Shown: positions 10,251 through 22,034, counted from the first letter of the stretch. The stretch: 64,000 nucleotides of DNA from Artemisia argyi (GCA_030686995.1 JARVZY010002393.1:62001-126000), one strand, 5' to 3'. A program made the numbers and translations. Notes: generated by a model not told the origin, from the letters alone.

Positions 10251-12115
10251 ATACACTCTTACCCTACCATCCAAAATAATACATCATAGGGAATGAACAT
10301 TCCCCTTACACTTGAATTTTTACATACTTTACAATAAACTAATCTAACGACTCGAATTAAGATAATCAAAACACTTGGAGTACTTTTAAGATTAACGCAC
10401 ATATGGAGGTAATAAATGATGTTCTTCCCCATTACTCCATATCATTAGTACTTTACCCATGAGTCCCAATCGTCCCAAAACAATATGTACAAGGATATGA
10501 CTCGACTTAGCAACCATGTAATCAATTAGATAATTAACTAAGGGTTTAAACATGTAACAATAATGCACTAAAGATGAGTGCATACACGGAAGGCTAAGGC
10601 GATTTGGGTGTACATTTAAGTGGGTTGTAACAAATTCTTCCTTTAAGTAAGATGCTTAAAGTTAGAAACAAAAAGATAGGCTCGGAGGGGTGTACTAGAG
10701 GTTTCGTGTACTAAAAATGAGTACAACGCTAATGTGTGGGAAAATTAATTGACTTTACTAGCCAAGTAATATGACTTAAATGGTCAAGTAATTATGATAC
10801 GGGTTTAACACAAGGGTGATACTAATGCCTCTTATCATGTAGTAAATCATACTACACGAATGTAGTCTCACTAGCGGTCTCGGGATGCATCACTAACGCA
10901 AGTTCTAGAATCTAAATGCTACCGGTACACTCATAAGCACTAATAGTGAATGCTTTTCCTATCAAATCTAAAGGCGAATCTCACATATTTGGGTGGAAAA
11001 TTTTTCTGAATGGTACGGTTTTTTGCTAGTCATACAATCTCCTATCCATGAGACGCTTGCTATGGCTAAAGTTTCACTCCTAAATGTTGTAAAAAAATTT
11101 AAATTTGGCGCTAAAATTATACTAACAAGTATTTCTCTTAGTTTTATTACACACCTACCATCAAACAAACAAACTCACGTGCAATTGTATCCTATAAGGT
11201 ATCATCATTTACCCTCCCCTTACACTTAGGATGAACATTGTCCCCCATGTTCAATTAAAGAATGTAAAAGTAAAATAGGTAAAAAAAAAATGAAAACAAA
11301 TACTCCCCTGATTCGTTCGGTGTGGATAGTGTGGTAACAAGGTTAGATCTTCCTCCAAGAAAATGAACAATCAAAACTTCCCTTCCAGAATATAAATCAT
11401 CTTCTTGTCCAATATAACCTGCTAAACCTGAGAAAACAAACACAAAAACCCAAAACATCAAACCGAACAAAGGAAACTCACAACTAGATGTAATTCCAGA
11501 CTTAGGAATAAAAACAAAACAATTAAAGATATAATGCTTATGGAATGAATGTTTGCAGATTTCTTGGAGTTTATAAAACTAAAGATTCAACAAAAACTTT
11601 AAGAGTCCGGTATAAACAAAACTCGCAAAATTTTTCAGAATTTTTGTACCTGACGCCGTCAGGTTATAACTCCTGACACCGTCAGAATGTTCCTGCAAAA
11701 ATCTCATGTTAAGTTTCCGGCAAATTTCTGGAAATACTTATGTCGTACTTCCTGGAAAATCCTGCAAAATGTCATTATGACTCGATACAAGCATTTGACT
11801 CAAACAATTACTAATATACATGTTCATTTAATATTGTTGTGGATCATGCTCAATTTAGTTCTTATAAACAAATTTGGGTCTCCCCTTACACTTAGCTTTT
11901 GCAAAATACCTTTATATGTAATTAAGACGAAGTTAAAAACAAAATAAAGCATTTTCACAATTTACTTTGAAACATGAACCACAAACAATAAAAATAAAGC
12001 ATGCATATGGAAACAAATAAAATCAAATAAACAAACAAACAAACAAATAAAGCGGGCTTGGGTTGCCTCCCAAGAAGCACTTGTTTTTGTTCGAGTCACG
12101 AGCCTGACTCTACCA
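9637..12115 (-). other. Non-coding 3' internal region of element B
   Basis: Inverted counterpart of 5955-8187 plus 14901-15142. It holds four polypurine-like motifs (complement of TCCCCTTACACTT) near 9637-9652, 10301-10313, 11215-11228 and 11881-11894, the palindrome pair 11651-11661 and 11674-11684, a long poly-T tract (10207-10247) and the hairpin motif (12054-12080). No coding frame is supported. Confidence 0.7.
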
Positions 12116-13262
12116 TTATTTAACGGAAATAGGGGAGGTTTTCCCTACACTTAAAATTAAGTGCAGGTGGAAGTAGCGATACACACCATCTCGGTAGAAG
12201 TATGCCACGTGAGGTAAGAGTGGTGGATGAATTATATGCTCAAAGGGGTGTGCTCCTATCATCAGAACCTTACCAGTTGGGGATCCATCTTGACCTAATA
12301 AACCCGGTTTAAACCCATAATGTTTCTTGTGATCAATCATAAACGGGTGATGTAAGCATGTAAGGTCATTTTCCACTCCTATATTGGCTTCCTCTCTACA
12401 AGGCTTAGAGTCCACTACCTTTATCCTAAGACTACCCGGACTATATGGTTTGATGGGTGGATCGGAACCTATTTCAATTCCTAAATTCACATCTAATGAT
12501 GGAAGATTAGGTAGTGGTTTTGGTTGAAGCTCCGGTTCATCAAAACTAGGAACTTCCTTAGAACAAAAAGAAAGGTCATCACTACAAGTGTTAAAATCTA
12601 TATTCTCTAGTTGTGCTTGGTCCAAGGGTTCTACCTCAATTGGGGTTCCTATAGTCTCTTCTACTTCTTTCGGGTAAGTCACGGGTGGTGTGTGTGCCTC
12701 AAATGATGATAGGACTTGTGGGGTACTTAGTGAGCTTATGTTATTTACTTCATCATTCCTTGTGTCAAGATCACCTATATCCTCAACATGTGTTTCATTA
12801 TAATCCAACCCTAACATTTTCCCAAGTATCTCAAGTGCTTCTCTAGGCATCTCAACTTCTATTTCTGAATCATAAGGATCATCCTCAATATTCTGACTGC
12901 TATATTCAAATTGCCCAAAAGATTCATCATGTGTTTCTTGAGAATCATCATCGATCATAAAACCTAAGTCTTTTTTATCAATGTGATCATGTTAGGATAA
13001 ATCCTCCATCACATCAAGGTCACCTATGTGTTCATCCTGTATTATGGTAGTGCCTAACCATGACATGCAGCTAGGTGGCTCATACGAAACTATCCTAGGT
13101 GAAGGCTCATATGGTGCATAGGTTTCACTAGGTACTCAATAAAATCAATATAAGATCATGTCCTCCTCATTTCATTCCTCCATCTTTGTATATCCAAACT
13201 GGTGTAATTATATTTTTTCTAGTAAAACTCTAGTGTCGGACTTGGTGGATTTGCATTCTCCA
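12116..13262 (-). pseudogene. Lineage-specific retroelement ORF of element B (degraded)
   Basis: Homologous to the ORF of element C. The start codon is at 13262 (MENANPPSPTLEF...), but TAG and TGA codons interrupt the first ~45 codons, and a stretch present in element C is deleted. From 12958 down to 12116 it is open for 280 residues: an acidic region (MIDDDSQETHDESF, MPREALEILGKML), then a proline-rich part with NLPSLDVNLG and KPYSPGSLRIKVVD, then KKHYGFKPGLLG. I recognise the last blocks from anonymous Asteraceae retroelement proteins; no enzymatic domain is visible. It replaces gag at the position after the leader. Confidence 0.75.
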
Positions 13263-13425
13263 TAATGGTGAACGGTATAGTCAATGAACTTAATTTACTA
13301 ACAAAGGCACGAAGAAGAAAAAAAAGATAAACTAAAGAAAACCTAAAAGTAAAAATAAAACCTTACTAGAAAGGAATCTAGCAAGTAGACCTAATAAAAA
13401 GAAATCCTAACCTAGACAATAATTA

Positions 13426-13445
13426 TTCCCCGGGCTGCGGCGCCA
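13426..13445 (-). other. Primer-binding site, tRNA-Asp type (element B)
   Basis: The - strand reads TGGCGCCGCAGCCCGGGGAA, identical to the site of element A, six bases inside the 5' LTR. Confidence 0.8.
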
Positions 13446-13451
13446 AAAACT

Positions 13452-14895
13452 TGATGTGTGGGAATTGCACCAGGCTTTACCTCTCGAGGGATCTCGAGAA
13501 GCTTACAACCCCCACCAGGCAGTGCACCTGATCGTTGTAGTATAGTATAGTGACAAGTACCGGGGGATTGATCGTTCAACTCAGGAATAGTGTCGCTAGG
13601 ACTAGAAAGCCTAAAAACTAGGTCTAGAGGTGAGGGATGATTCTTTTTGTATTTTTAGATTTTTATAAAAGCAATTAAAATCTTGGTTTTTGGAAGAGTG
13701 GGCGGAATTAGTTGCTAGTCAACTAACCCAATAACTAAGATGCAATCAAAATAAAATAACAAAAATGAAAATAAAACTAATTAAACTAGTGGTGTGAACA
13801 ATGATGGGGAAAATTGTGTTTACTTAGATTTCATTACTCCCTAGATATCTTTTACAGGTTGATAGTTTGTTACAATTGCGTAGATGACAGGTTATATTCC
13901 TTAATACCATTTGTGGGGTGGCGTATGTACTTCCCCAACTTTATAAGCTCCTACTTCACTCCTATGTCGAGTCTGCAAGAAGCTCCTAACATGGGATCAT
14001 TAGAATTCGCTCATACATTAAATACAACCATAAAAACCTAGTATGCATTGGTTCATGTTTCTTAAGACGTTCAAGCATGTTACCCTATGGAAGTCTGCCA
14101 GTTTTCTTAAGCCTAACATCGAAATCATTCATCCGTAACAATTATAAACAAGCAATCAACCCATAATCAACATCTAGGTTTCACTACATCTAAGCAAACA
14201 CACAAGAGATCTAGCCTAACATGTTAAAATCAAGACAAGCGTAAGATATATTCAAACAACACATAGACATATTGAATGAATTGAAAGGATACTTATCTTA
14301 ATTGAACATGAAAGGTTTCAAAGGGGAAAAACCCTTGAAAGAACTGTAAAAATCGTGCTAGGGTTTCTCCAAGTTATCCCTCTAATTGTCCTCTCTTAAT
14401 GAATAAAAATTACAAAACTATATATAGATTTTCCATCATGACGGCGTCAAGAAGAAATATCTGACGCCGTCAACTCGCCGCCCATAGTAATATCGGATTG
14501 CCTAGATCCAGATCTGACGCCGTCAAGTGCAAATTTTCTCTGGGCCGTCACATGTAATGGGACCATGACGGCCTATGGTGACGCTGTCATGCCCCTAGTG
14601 TAAAAACTCTCTGGATCGTCACGGACTCTATCCACTTCACCTCTTGTTTTACTCTTGACGCCGTCATGAAGAAGCTTGTGACGCCGTCAGGTACTGTTCC
14701 CAGCAAGGAAAATTAAGACTTTGTCGTTTTATTCACTTTTATGCTCCAAAAACGTCCAAAATGCTTCCTTTTCCAGAATTCACTCCAAAAGTACCTAAAA
14801 TCACATAAGGAACGATTTAGGGCAATATTTGATCAAATAAATTCAATTCTGGACTTAAATGACCCCCTAAAAACGGATCATTTTTCGCCTCATCA
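13452..14895 (-). repeat. 5' LTR of element B (1444 bp)
   Basis: TGATGTGTGGG...CCTCATCA on the + strand. Palindrome array 14439-14689, with the TATA box on its promoter-proximal side near 14420-14427 (- strand). It adjoins the duplicated GGTAG, after which element A sequence resumes. Confidence 0.95.
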
Positions 14896-14900
14896 GGTAG

Positions 14901-15142
14901 TGAGACATGTTTTCCATTTCCATATTGTGATATATACTTTATTACACCCGAGAGATGTGAGTATCTAAACACTATTTGTGAGGTGCTAGTGTATGACCTC
15001 CGTGCTTGTTTTTGGTTTTTAGTGGAACGATTATTTGTTGTAATTACTTTTATATTAGTGTTAAATGACCCCTAACTTGTATTTTGATTAGAATAAAAGC
15101 GCATTTGCTTGAGGACAAGCAAATCTCAAGTGTAAGGGTATT
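14901..15142 (+). other. Element A 3' end: hairpin and polypurine tract before the 3' LTR
   Basis: Continues directly from 8187 when element B is removed. ATTTGCTTG (15103-15111) and CAAGCAAAT (15116-15124) form a perfect nine-base-pair stem with loop AGGA. It is followed at once by CAAGTGTAAGGGTATT (15127-15142), the plus-strand primer tract next to the 3' LTR. The hairpin is also present in B and C. Confidence 0.7.
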
Positions 15143-16575
15143 TGATGAGGCGAAAAGTGTACCGCTTTTAAGGGGTCATTTAAGCCCCGAATTCGATATT
15201 ATTTGATCAATTATTGCCCTAAATCATTCCTTTTGTCATTTTAGGTACTTTTGAGGAGAAATCTGAAAAAGGAAGCATTTTGGACGTTTTTGGAGCATAA
15301 AAGTGAAGAAAACGGCAAAGTCTCAAATTTCCTTACTGGAACAGTACCTGACGGCTTCAAGCCTCTACACATGACGGCGTCAAGAGTTACAAAAGAGGTG
15401 GATGTGGAACTTAAAGCGTGACGGCCCAGAGAGTTTTCAAGCTTATGGCCTGACGGCGTCACCAAGGCTGTCAGGGTCCAAATGCTAGTGACGGCCCAGA
15501 GTTCATTTACACATGACGGCGTCACAATTGGATCTAGGCAATACGATTTTACCATGGCGGCGAGTTGACGGCGTCACGAGCTAATACATGACACCGTCAA
15601 GATGTAAACTCTATATATAGTCTTCCAAATTTCATACATTAGTGTGCAACTTTGAGGGAATAAACCGTAGGTCGAATTTTAACAGCTTTTCAAGGGTTCC
15701 AACCCCTTGATTCTTCCATGTTCAATTGAAGATAAGTATTCATTCAAATTATTCAATATGTCTATGTGTTGTGTGATTATATCTTACGCTTGTCTTTTCT
15801 TTAACATGCTACGCTAGATCTTTCTTGTGTTTGCTTAGATGTAGTGAAACCTAGATGTTGATTGTTTGTTTATAATTTTTACGGATGATTGTATTCGATG
15901 TTAGGCTTAAGAAAACTGGCAGACTTCCATTGGTAACTTGCTTGAACGTCTTAAGAAACATGATAGGAGGTGTACTACGATTTTTAGTTGTATTTAATGC
16001 GTAAGAGAATTATAATGATCCCATGTTAGGAGCTTCTAACGGCTTGACATAGGAGTGAAGTAGGATCTTATAGAGTTAGGGAATATTGTACACGGCCCTA
16101 CGACTAGTATTAAGGAATATGACCCGTCATCCATGCAATTGTAACAAGCTAATCAGCCTGTAAAAGATATCTAGGGAGTAATAAAATCTAAGTAAACACA
16201 ACTTTCCTCATCATTGTTTCCACCACATTAGTATAATTAGTTTCATTTTTAATTCTTTTATTTTATTTTGATTGCATCTTAGTTAATTGGGTTAGTTGGC
16301 TAGCAACTAATTCCGCCCACTCCTTCAAAACCCGAGATTTTACTTGCTTTCCATAAAATATAAAAATACAAAAAGAATCATCCCTCACCTCTAGACCTAG
16401 TTTAGTAGGCTTCCTAATCCTAGCAACACTATTCTTGAGTTGAACGATCAATCCCCCGGTACTTGTCACTATACTATACTACAACGATCAAGTACACTGC
16501 CTGGTGGGGGTTGTAAGCTTCTCGAGATCCCTTGAGAGGTAAAACCTGTTGTGAGGGCGCAATTCCCACGTATCA
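15143..16575 (+). repeat. 3' LTR of element A (1433 bp)
   Basis: TGATGAGG...CACGTATCA. It is 11 bp shorter than the 5' LTR because one copy between two TTGATT repeats is missing (near 15860). The rest of the order (palindrome array 15349-15599, TATA box, U5 tRNA-Asp-like segment near 16473-16487) is kept. Confidence 0.95.
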
Positions 16576-17330
16576 CGCATCCTCAACAAGCTCAAACAAA
16601 GAATATTCCAGACAAAGATAACAAAGTAAAGACGAAGAGTTAAATCAATGTCAAGAACTAGTCAAAATGTCAAGAAAAGGTTCAAGTATAAAAGTGAGGA
16701 AGACACAAGTATGAAGAACAAAGACATTCAAGTCGTATGAGTATGTTGGAAGCCACACAACCACAATCATTGGAAGATGCTGATCAAAGGCAAAAATGAA
16801 CAAGAAATCTAAAATCAAGATCACAAAGCATGAAGGAACAAAATAATCAAGACTATCCTGTTACATCACACAAGGTTCAAGATCAAGTTGACAAGTGGTA
16901 TCAAGACCAAGACACTAAGAGGCATCATTTATAAATGACCATCCCTTAGGGGGGAAATTGTTATGATTATAAACGTGATGTTCATTTACAGTTAGGGACC
17001 TTATACGTTGTGATAGAAGTTGTAATAGTCTAGTATTGGGCTAAAGGGACTAAGATAAGCTAATATGCTATATGTGTTAGTCAAGATAGTCCTATGTTTT
17101 CTTAGCCTAGCCCATGAAAACCAAATCCAAGCCCAAGCACATTAGGGGAAGGCGTTGGAAGGTTAAAACCATACAGTGTAACTTATGTTAAGTATATAGT
17201 ATGTGTTTTGCTATACAAAGTTTCACCACCATCTCTCTCTTTCTCTTATAAACCCTAATGCCTCATTCTCTTTTTTCTATCTATCTTTCTACTATTTTAT
17301 AGCCATTGTTGAAGTGATTTAGGATAGTTA
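16576..17330 (+). mobile_element. Right remnant of the older Copia-like element: 3' internal end, polypurine tract, LTR start
   Basis: After the duplicated CGCAT there is A-rich sequence with no open frame, then TTAGGGGGGAAAT (16947-16958), a good plus-strand primer tract, followed by TGTTATGATTATAAACG (from 16959), a plausible LTR start. The LTR end could not be placed; pyrimidine-rich sequence near 17230-17290 may be its R-U5. It may or may not be the same element as 1-683. Confidence 0.45.
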
Positions 17331-17331
17331 T

Positions 17332-17727
17332 ATGGGTATTTACATTGAGGACCTGGAGTCTCGATGTGTTTTCCTTAGCTCTATCATTCCCCATGCTTGT
17401 ATGGAGGTTAAATCTCTGGATGAGGTTATCTTTTCCATGGATCAGGCTATGGTGTACCTTATATATTGTTATGGTATACTTCTTCATATGGTTAAGGCAA
17501 GTAGCTATTTCAAAGAGTAGATTCACAACCTAAGGGTTTCCCTATCCCAACCTGAAGAACTTATGCTCAAGTACAGGCAGGAGTTTGATGCTGAGAAGTA
17601 TCACTAGGAGACTAATAAATTGTCTTTAAGTTAGGATCTCCAGAAGGTCATTGAAGAGAAAGACTCCTTAGTTGTTTAGTAAAATGTCAATAAATCTGCT
17701 CTTTCTAAGAAGGTTGGCATGGATTCA
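17332..17727 (+). pseudogene. Decayed coiled-coil-like protein fragment with five nonsense codons
   Basis: One frame from ATG 17332 stays readable as protein for about 130 codons but contains TAG/TAA at five positions (after SSYFKE, EKYH, KLSLS, and a TAG TAA pair after SLVV). Read through, it gives heptad-like text: NLRVSLSQPEELMLKYRQEF, DLQKVIEEKDSLV. All five stops are explained by CAG/CAA becoming TAG/TAA. The family is not recognised; it could be a gag-like or transposase-associated coiled coil. Confidence 0.45.
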
Positions 17728-17730
17728 AAT

Positions 17731-18700
17731 TCAAAATTTGAATGTTGGGAGAGAGTGTTAGTTGAAAAAGGATGTTATGTGTGTGAGATAGATTTGAATT
17801 TGAATTAGAGAAAGTGTGTGTGAGTAAGAATGAGGTGTGTGAGAGAGGCTTTGAGTGAGTGTATGAGTGTGTAGTTGAAACTCAAATGGAGGAGAATAAG
17901 AGAATGTGGTGATGTGTTTGAATTGTATTGTTTAAAAGAGAATGTAGTGAAAAAGATGTTGATGTGGTTTAGTAAGAGAATGAGAGAATGTTGGGAGACA
18001 AAAAGTACAATGGGTTTAAGGAAATATTTAGAGAATGTTGGGAATAAGATTTAGGAGGATTTGAAATGGTTTAAGGTTTATTTGGTGATGGTAATCAAAA
18101 GATTGATTAAGGATTAATCATATTAAGAAAGAAAAGTTTAGACAATGATGATTATGGGATGTATTTTGGAGCTAAAAACCAAAGGATAATCATGAGTTCA
18201 AATAACTCAACATCAAGTACTCACAATATCATAATTCATGATTAATCAACTCTTGACGTAATCAATAATCACCTTGATGCAAACAAGCTAAGTGCTTTGC
18301 ATCACAAGTAAAGCATATCTCATAACGGGAAAGGATGCGTTTACGTAAAGAGACCTTTGCCGTTGTTTCACCAATAAGAGTGCAAACCCGTTACGTGATT
18401 AGAGAAGACATAAACATGGATTATGGTCTTACGAATACTTTCACTTGATGTTATATGAAAAGTATGAGTCTCCTAGGTTTAAAAAAGCATTGGCTAGAGA
18501 TGCTTGATAAAATACTTGAGTTGACATTTTGTCAAAAATGTGCGGTAGTGATTTTGAGTCCCTCTAAGTCTAAAATTCATTTTGAGTGTTCCTAACGACT
18601 CTATTATCATGTGCATACCTTTAATGAAAGATCCACATTTTTCGGGTTAGGGGAAAGCCGACTTTCAAAACCTGAAACGATAATACTTTGAGGCTGGCCC
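17731..18700. other. Anonymous purine-rich and AT-rich sequence, no gene seen
   Basis: 17740-18060 is strongly purine-rich on the + strand (GTGTGTGAGAGAGG-type text). The rest shows no coding frame or clear repeat boundary. It may be the 5' part of the LTR remnant that follows. Confidence 0.4.
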
Positions 18701-19860
18701 GCTAGCCACTTGCTGGCAGCGCGTCAGACCTAGTTATTGGGTCGTTTTAGTCTTTAGCTAACGTTTATGATTTTTTGTGTTGCAAAGGTTTATTTGTCAT
18801 CATTAAAACATAGGAGAGACCAATCAGTATTGCCCCAATAGAACTTACTATTTATGGGGATGGTCCTATGGTTTTGCGTCTCCCTAAAGTCCATTGATGG
18901 TTTCAGGATGGTCCATGTAATGGACATCTAATGGAGGAGACAGAAAAGACACGTGGTGTGTTTCTCCTGGTCTTGCTGGAAGCATGGAATGATTCATGCA
19001 TGATTGCAGCACCGTCTCTAAGCAAATGAGGTAGTAATACATATTTTCTTACTACAACGGTCCTGGGAAGGTTCTCAGTCCCGTCGTTGCCTGAATGTCT
19101 TTGCCATGCATTCGAGCATGGCCTAGGGGTTTGTTTCCCATGCATAATATGATGAGTTGTGGCCGTTGTTGGGCCTAGCTAGAGCATGTGGACCTTTAGT
19201 CAATTGGGCTGAAGGTCCTATACACTATCAACTATCGAGATTTGGTTTATTTAAATTGGGAACTTTAGGTAATACATGTGTAGGTTAGGTTAGGTCAGGT
19301 CAACTTATCCAGCCTTTGCCTTAATTCACCTATAGGAGGTGTCCCTTGATTAACCATTTCAAAATCACCTCAACTTAAGAATTAGTTATGTGTACTTGCA
19401 CTAATTAAGTTGTTAGTTTTTCTAAATCATAGGTGGATTGTCCCTAAGTAGTTTCCCGTGTATATTCCCCTGCTTGTCATATATTTTATTGTAGTTGCAT
19501 TTCTTTTATGTTTTTATCTCACTAGTAATCCAATCCAAAACCTCGAGACCTTTAACTGCTTTCATAAAATATAAAAATGTAGTCACTGAATGACACCGCA
19601 CAATTCTACTGCCTAAGATATCTCTCCCGGTACCTGTATGAGTTAGCGTAAGCGGCTCGTAAGACCAAGGAGTTAGCCACCTTCCGGGTGAGAGGTAAAC
19701 TATATACCAAAAATAGCCTCATCCTATAGAGTACTAGGAGCCCGCCTTTACCTCTTCCTAGTTGTTCCCCTAAAGAATGAACTTTCTCTAGGTATTTCCA
19801 TTTACTTTGCTATATTGATTAGGTACACTGGCTAGAAGTTGAAAGTTTGACCTCACATCA
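18701..19860 (+). repeat. Old Athila-like LTR remnant (probably solo), end at 19860
   Basis: The 3' half parallels the U5 of the A/B/C LTRs: CGAGACCTTTAACTGCTTTC followed by ATAAAATATAAAAATG, CTCCCGGTACCTG, GAGAGGTAAA and GATTAGGTACACTGGCTAG, ending CCTCACATCA. No primer site follows, so it is solo or truncated. Its start is not defined. Diverged relative of the A/B/C family. Confidence 0.5.
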
Positions 19861-20224
19861 TGTATTTATTATAAATACACATGTTATCTCACATGTGTAA
19901 GGCATTGAATCAATTGAATTATTTTGTTATTTTATACAGTAACGGAGCTTAGATAAGGCCCATAAAATTGTTTTCTATTCTTTGGTCATTAGCTACTCGT
20001 CGGTGATCCGAAGGGATCCTCGTTTATTTATTTACGCTTAATTTTTTTTTGTTTAGTTAGTTTTTTTCTTTTTTTCGTACGAAACTCATAAACCCTATCC
20101 CACAAAACCCAAGCCATCATAATGCACCTCATATTTATGTTGAGATATCAATCAATTAAATTTGTCTTAGTCACAAAACTTTGTTTTTACCGTAAGGGGT
20201 TATTGTTGTCGAAGATACTAGTTG

Positions 20225-20261
<37 letters not shown>

Positions 20262-20540
20262 CAAAAGCTTGCCGCTCATATCTAAAAGCAAAGCAGGTCA
20301 TGATGTAAAAAACGTCATAAAAAGGATGAGATCGTTAAGCAATAAACATCTCTATTGATGAATACAACTCCGCCTTCTTTCAAACAGACAACACAGAAGA
20401 TGATGAAAAAAAAAAAGAATATAAGAAGAAGTGGTTTTCAACACTCATTCCAGTTTTTTCGTCTGAAAGACTCCCGACCTAAAGTTACATGTCAATAATT
20501 CATTGTTTATAACAATAAGGCGCACTGCTTCATTATCCAA
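19861..20540. other. Intergenic, A-rich; 36-bp poly-A run
   Basis: No gene seen. A homopolymer A run occupies 20225-20260 and the 78-codon ORF across it is an artefact of the run. A short direct palindrome ATTTATTATAAATA lies at 19864-19877. Confidence 0.5.
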
Positions 20541-21097
20541 TGAGGTAATTCCACATATCTTAGAATCCATTAGGGTTTTAAGGTTCTTCAGGAACTTTGC
20601 TTTATAAATATTTGATTAAATATAAAACATAACATTTTCGGGGGATTTCATTGTTTAACATGGTATCATCAACTGGTCTGATCCCATGTCCTAGCCAACC
20701 ACCATAAGACGCTGCTTTTATGCCACCCCGTCACTCCTTAGCTGCCATTTATCTCTTCACTAAAAAATATTATAGAAAAAATAAAATAAAATCTTATGCA
20801 ATTTCGGCCAAAACATCACATGCGTACTCTTTTAGTCATAATTTTCAAACTGTTTGGAATTAACTATCACAGTTAGCATTATTCTCTTTGTTTTCCAATT
20901 ATGTCTTCATCAACGAATTAGTTTCTTTAATGCTTATTAGTTTCTTTGTTTTCCATTGCGGGTAAATATTAGATAATAAATTAGAATGACTCAAGCCCGA
21001 TTGTAGATTTATGGTCCATCAGGGTTTTAAATTCTTCACGTAGTTTGCATTATAAATATTCAAGTAAATAAAACATATCAGATTTCAATGTTTAACA
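20541..21097 (+). mobile_element. Candidate TRIM-type miniature LTR retrotransposon
   Basis: Two diverged direct repeats of ~120 bp (20541-20660) and ~111 bp (20987-21097) share TAGGGTTTTAA, TTTATAAATATT, AAATAAAACATA and the end TTTCA(T)TGTTTAACA. The first is followed at once by TGGTATCA, the start of the initiator-tRNA-Met primer site used by Copia elements and TRIMs. The internal part is only ~326 bp and codes for nothing. The repeats begin TGA and end ACA. No matching target duplication was found, so the outer ends are uncertain. Confidence 0.45.
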
Positions 21098-22034
21098 GGT
21101 ACATGGTCGTAAGAAATAAGTAGTCAAGAAAAAAAATGAAAATGACCTACAATACATCCAAAGTTCCAAACGACTTGTCTCAAACCCGTGACCACCTTTA
21201 CTAGTAGCACAAATTTTACAAGTCTGCCCACACGAGCATTTACTTCTCCATAATTCAAATTGAGCAAAAGAATCTAACCTTCACACTCTAAAACTGAACA
21301 ATGGATCAGACTGGATTATAACTAAAATATCCACAAGTAAGCTTGACTGTTTTCTTATTCTCGGGTCTCCTAAATAAAAGTGTAAAAAGCAAGTGTTCTT
21401 TTCTCTTTATCAATGACCCATCAAATTATGCCAAACTAGTCAAGTAGACAAACAAATTTATTAACCGTGCAATAATATATGATAGTGACCCAGTGAATAA
21501 TACTTAAGATTAAATTCTTACTAGTTCTGAAACAATGACTTAATAGCTAGTTATGCATACGTACAAAGAGTAATAAAGATGGTACAATTTATACATTAGT
21601 CACAATTACAGAGTGGTAAGACACCGGTACAATTAACCTTAACTTTATTAGTATATATACATAATGATCAAACTAATGAAGAATCTCATAATAATTTATA
21701 GAGTGCACATCTTTATTTATTTATTTATTTATTCTCGAACAACAAATTGAATTAGAAGCCTAACTAGGATATAGTCAAACAATTACATAAGAAAGCGTTG
21801 CAAGGGTTGTAAAGCACTTCTCCAGTTTATGGATGTTTTACGACTCCTATAGGAGATCAAGTTAAATGTGAAAAACTTTCCCTTATTAAGGAGGTTTCTA
21901 TTTGGTCTAACAAACGCGAAGGTTAGTATAATTCCCAAACCACCTTAGCTAGGATCCAAACTGTTAGATGAGCCACAACATTGACCACATTGGAAATTCT
22001 TGTAGGCGGCTTTGAACGACTTGCAAGGGCACAC
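21098..22034. other. Intergenic, no gene seen
   Basis: AT-rich sequence with a (TTTA)n microsatellite at 21714-21733. The part 21780-22034, together with 22378-22480, may be an older retroelement coding fragment split by the SINE, but no motif could be named. Confidence 0.35.

Larger units (their letters stand above)
8188..14900 (-). mobile_element. Element B: complete non-autonomous LTR retrotransposon nested in element A
   Basis: Spans 8193-14895 with a perfect 5-bp duplication GGTAG on both sides (8188-8192, 14896-14900). Both LTRs are 1444 bp. In its own orientation: 5' LTR (13452-14895), primer site (13426-13445), leader, a degraded ORF (13262-12116), hairpin motif, non-coding 3' region, polypurine tract (9652-9637), 3' LTR (9636-8193). 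It belongs to the same LTR family as its host A and lies in reverse orientation, producing long inverted repeats between 684-8187 and 8193-14895. No RT or integrase. Confidence 0.95.
679..16580 (+). mobile_element. Element A: nested, non-autonomous Athila-like (Ty3/Gypsy) LTR retrotransposon with TSD
   Basis: The outer element of the left block lies at 684-16575. Both LTRs begin TGATGAGG and end CGTATCA (TG...CA), and the flanking 5-bp duplication CGCAT is perfect (679-683 and 16576-16580). Order on the + strand: 5' LTR, tRNA-Asp-type primer site, leader with a solo LTR inserted, broken gag ORF, long non-coding 3' region interrupted by element B, polypurine tract at 15128-15142, 3' LTR. No RT, RNase H or integrase reading frame was seen, so the element is non-autonomous or a deletion derivative. 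Athila-like placement comes from the tRNA-Asp primer site, long LTR and the gag type. Confidence 0.93.

Noticed and set aside
18903..19145. 80-codon - strand ORF
   Set aside because: Lies in an old LTR remnant; no recognisable domain.
20122..20358. 78-codon ORF with poly-Lys
   Set aside because: Created by the 36-bp poly-A run; no homology recognised.
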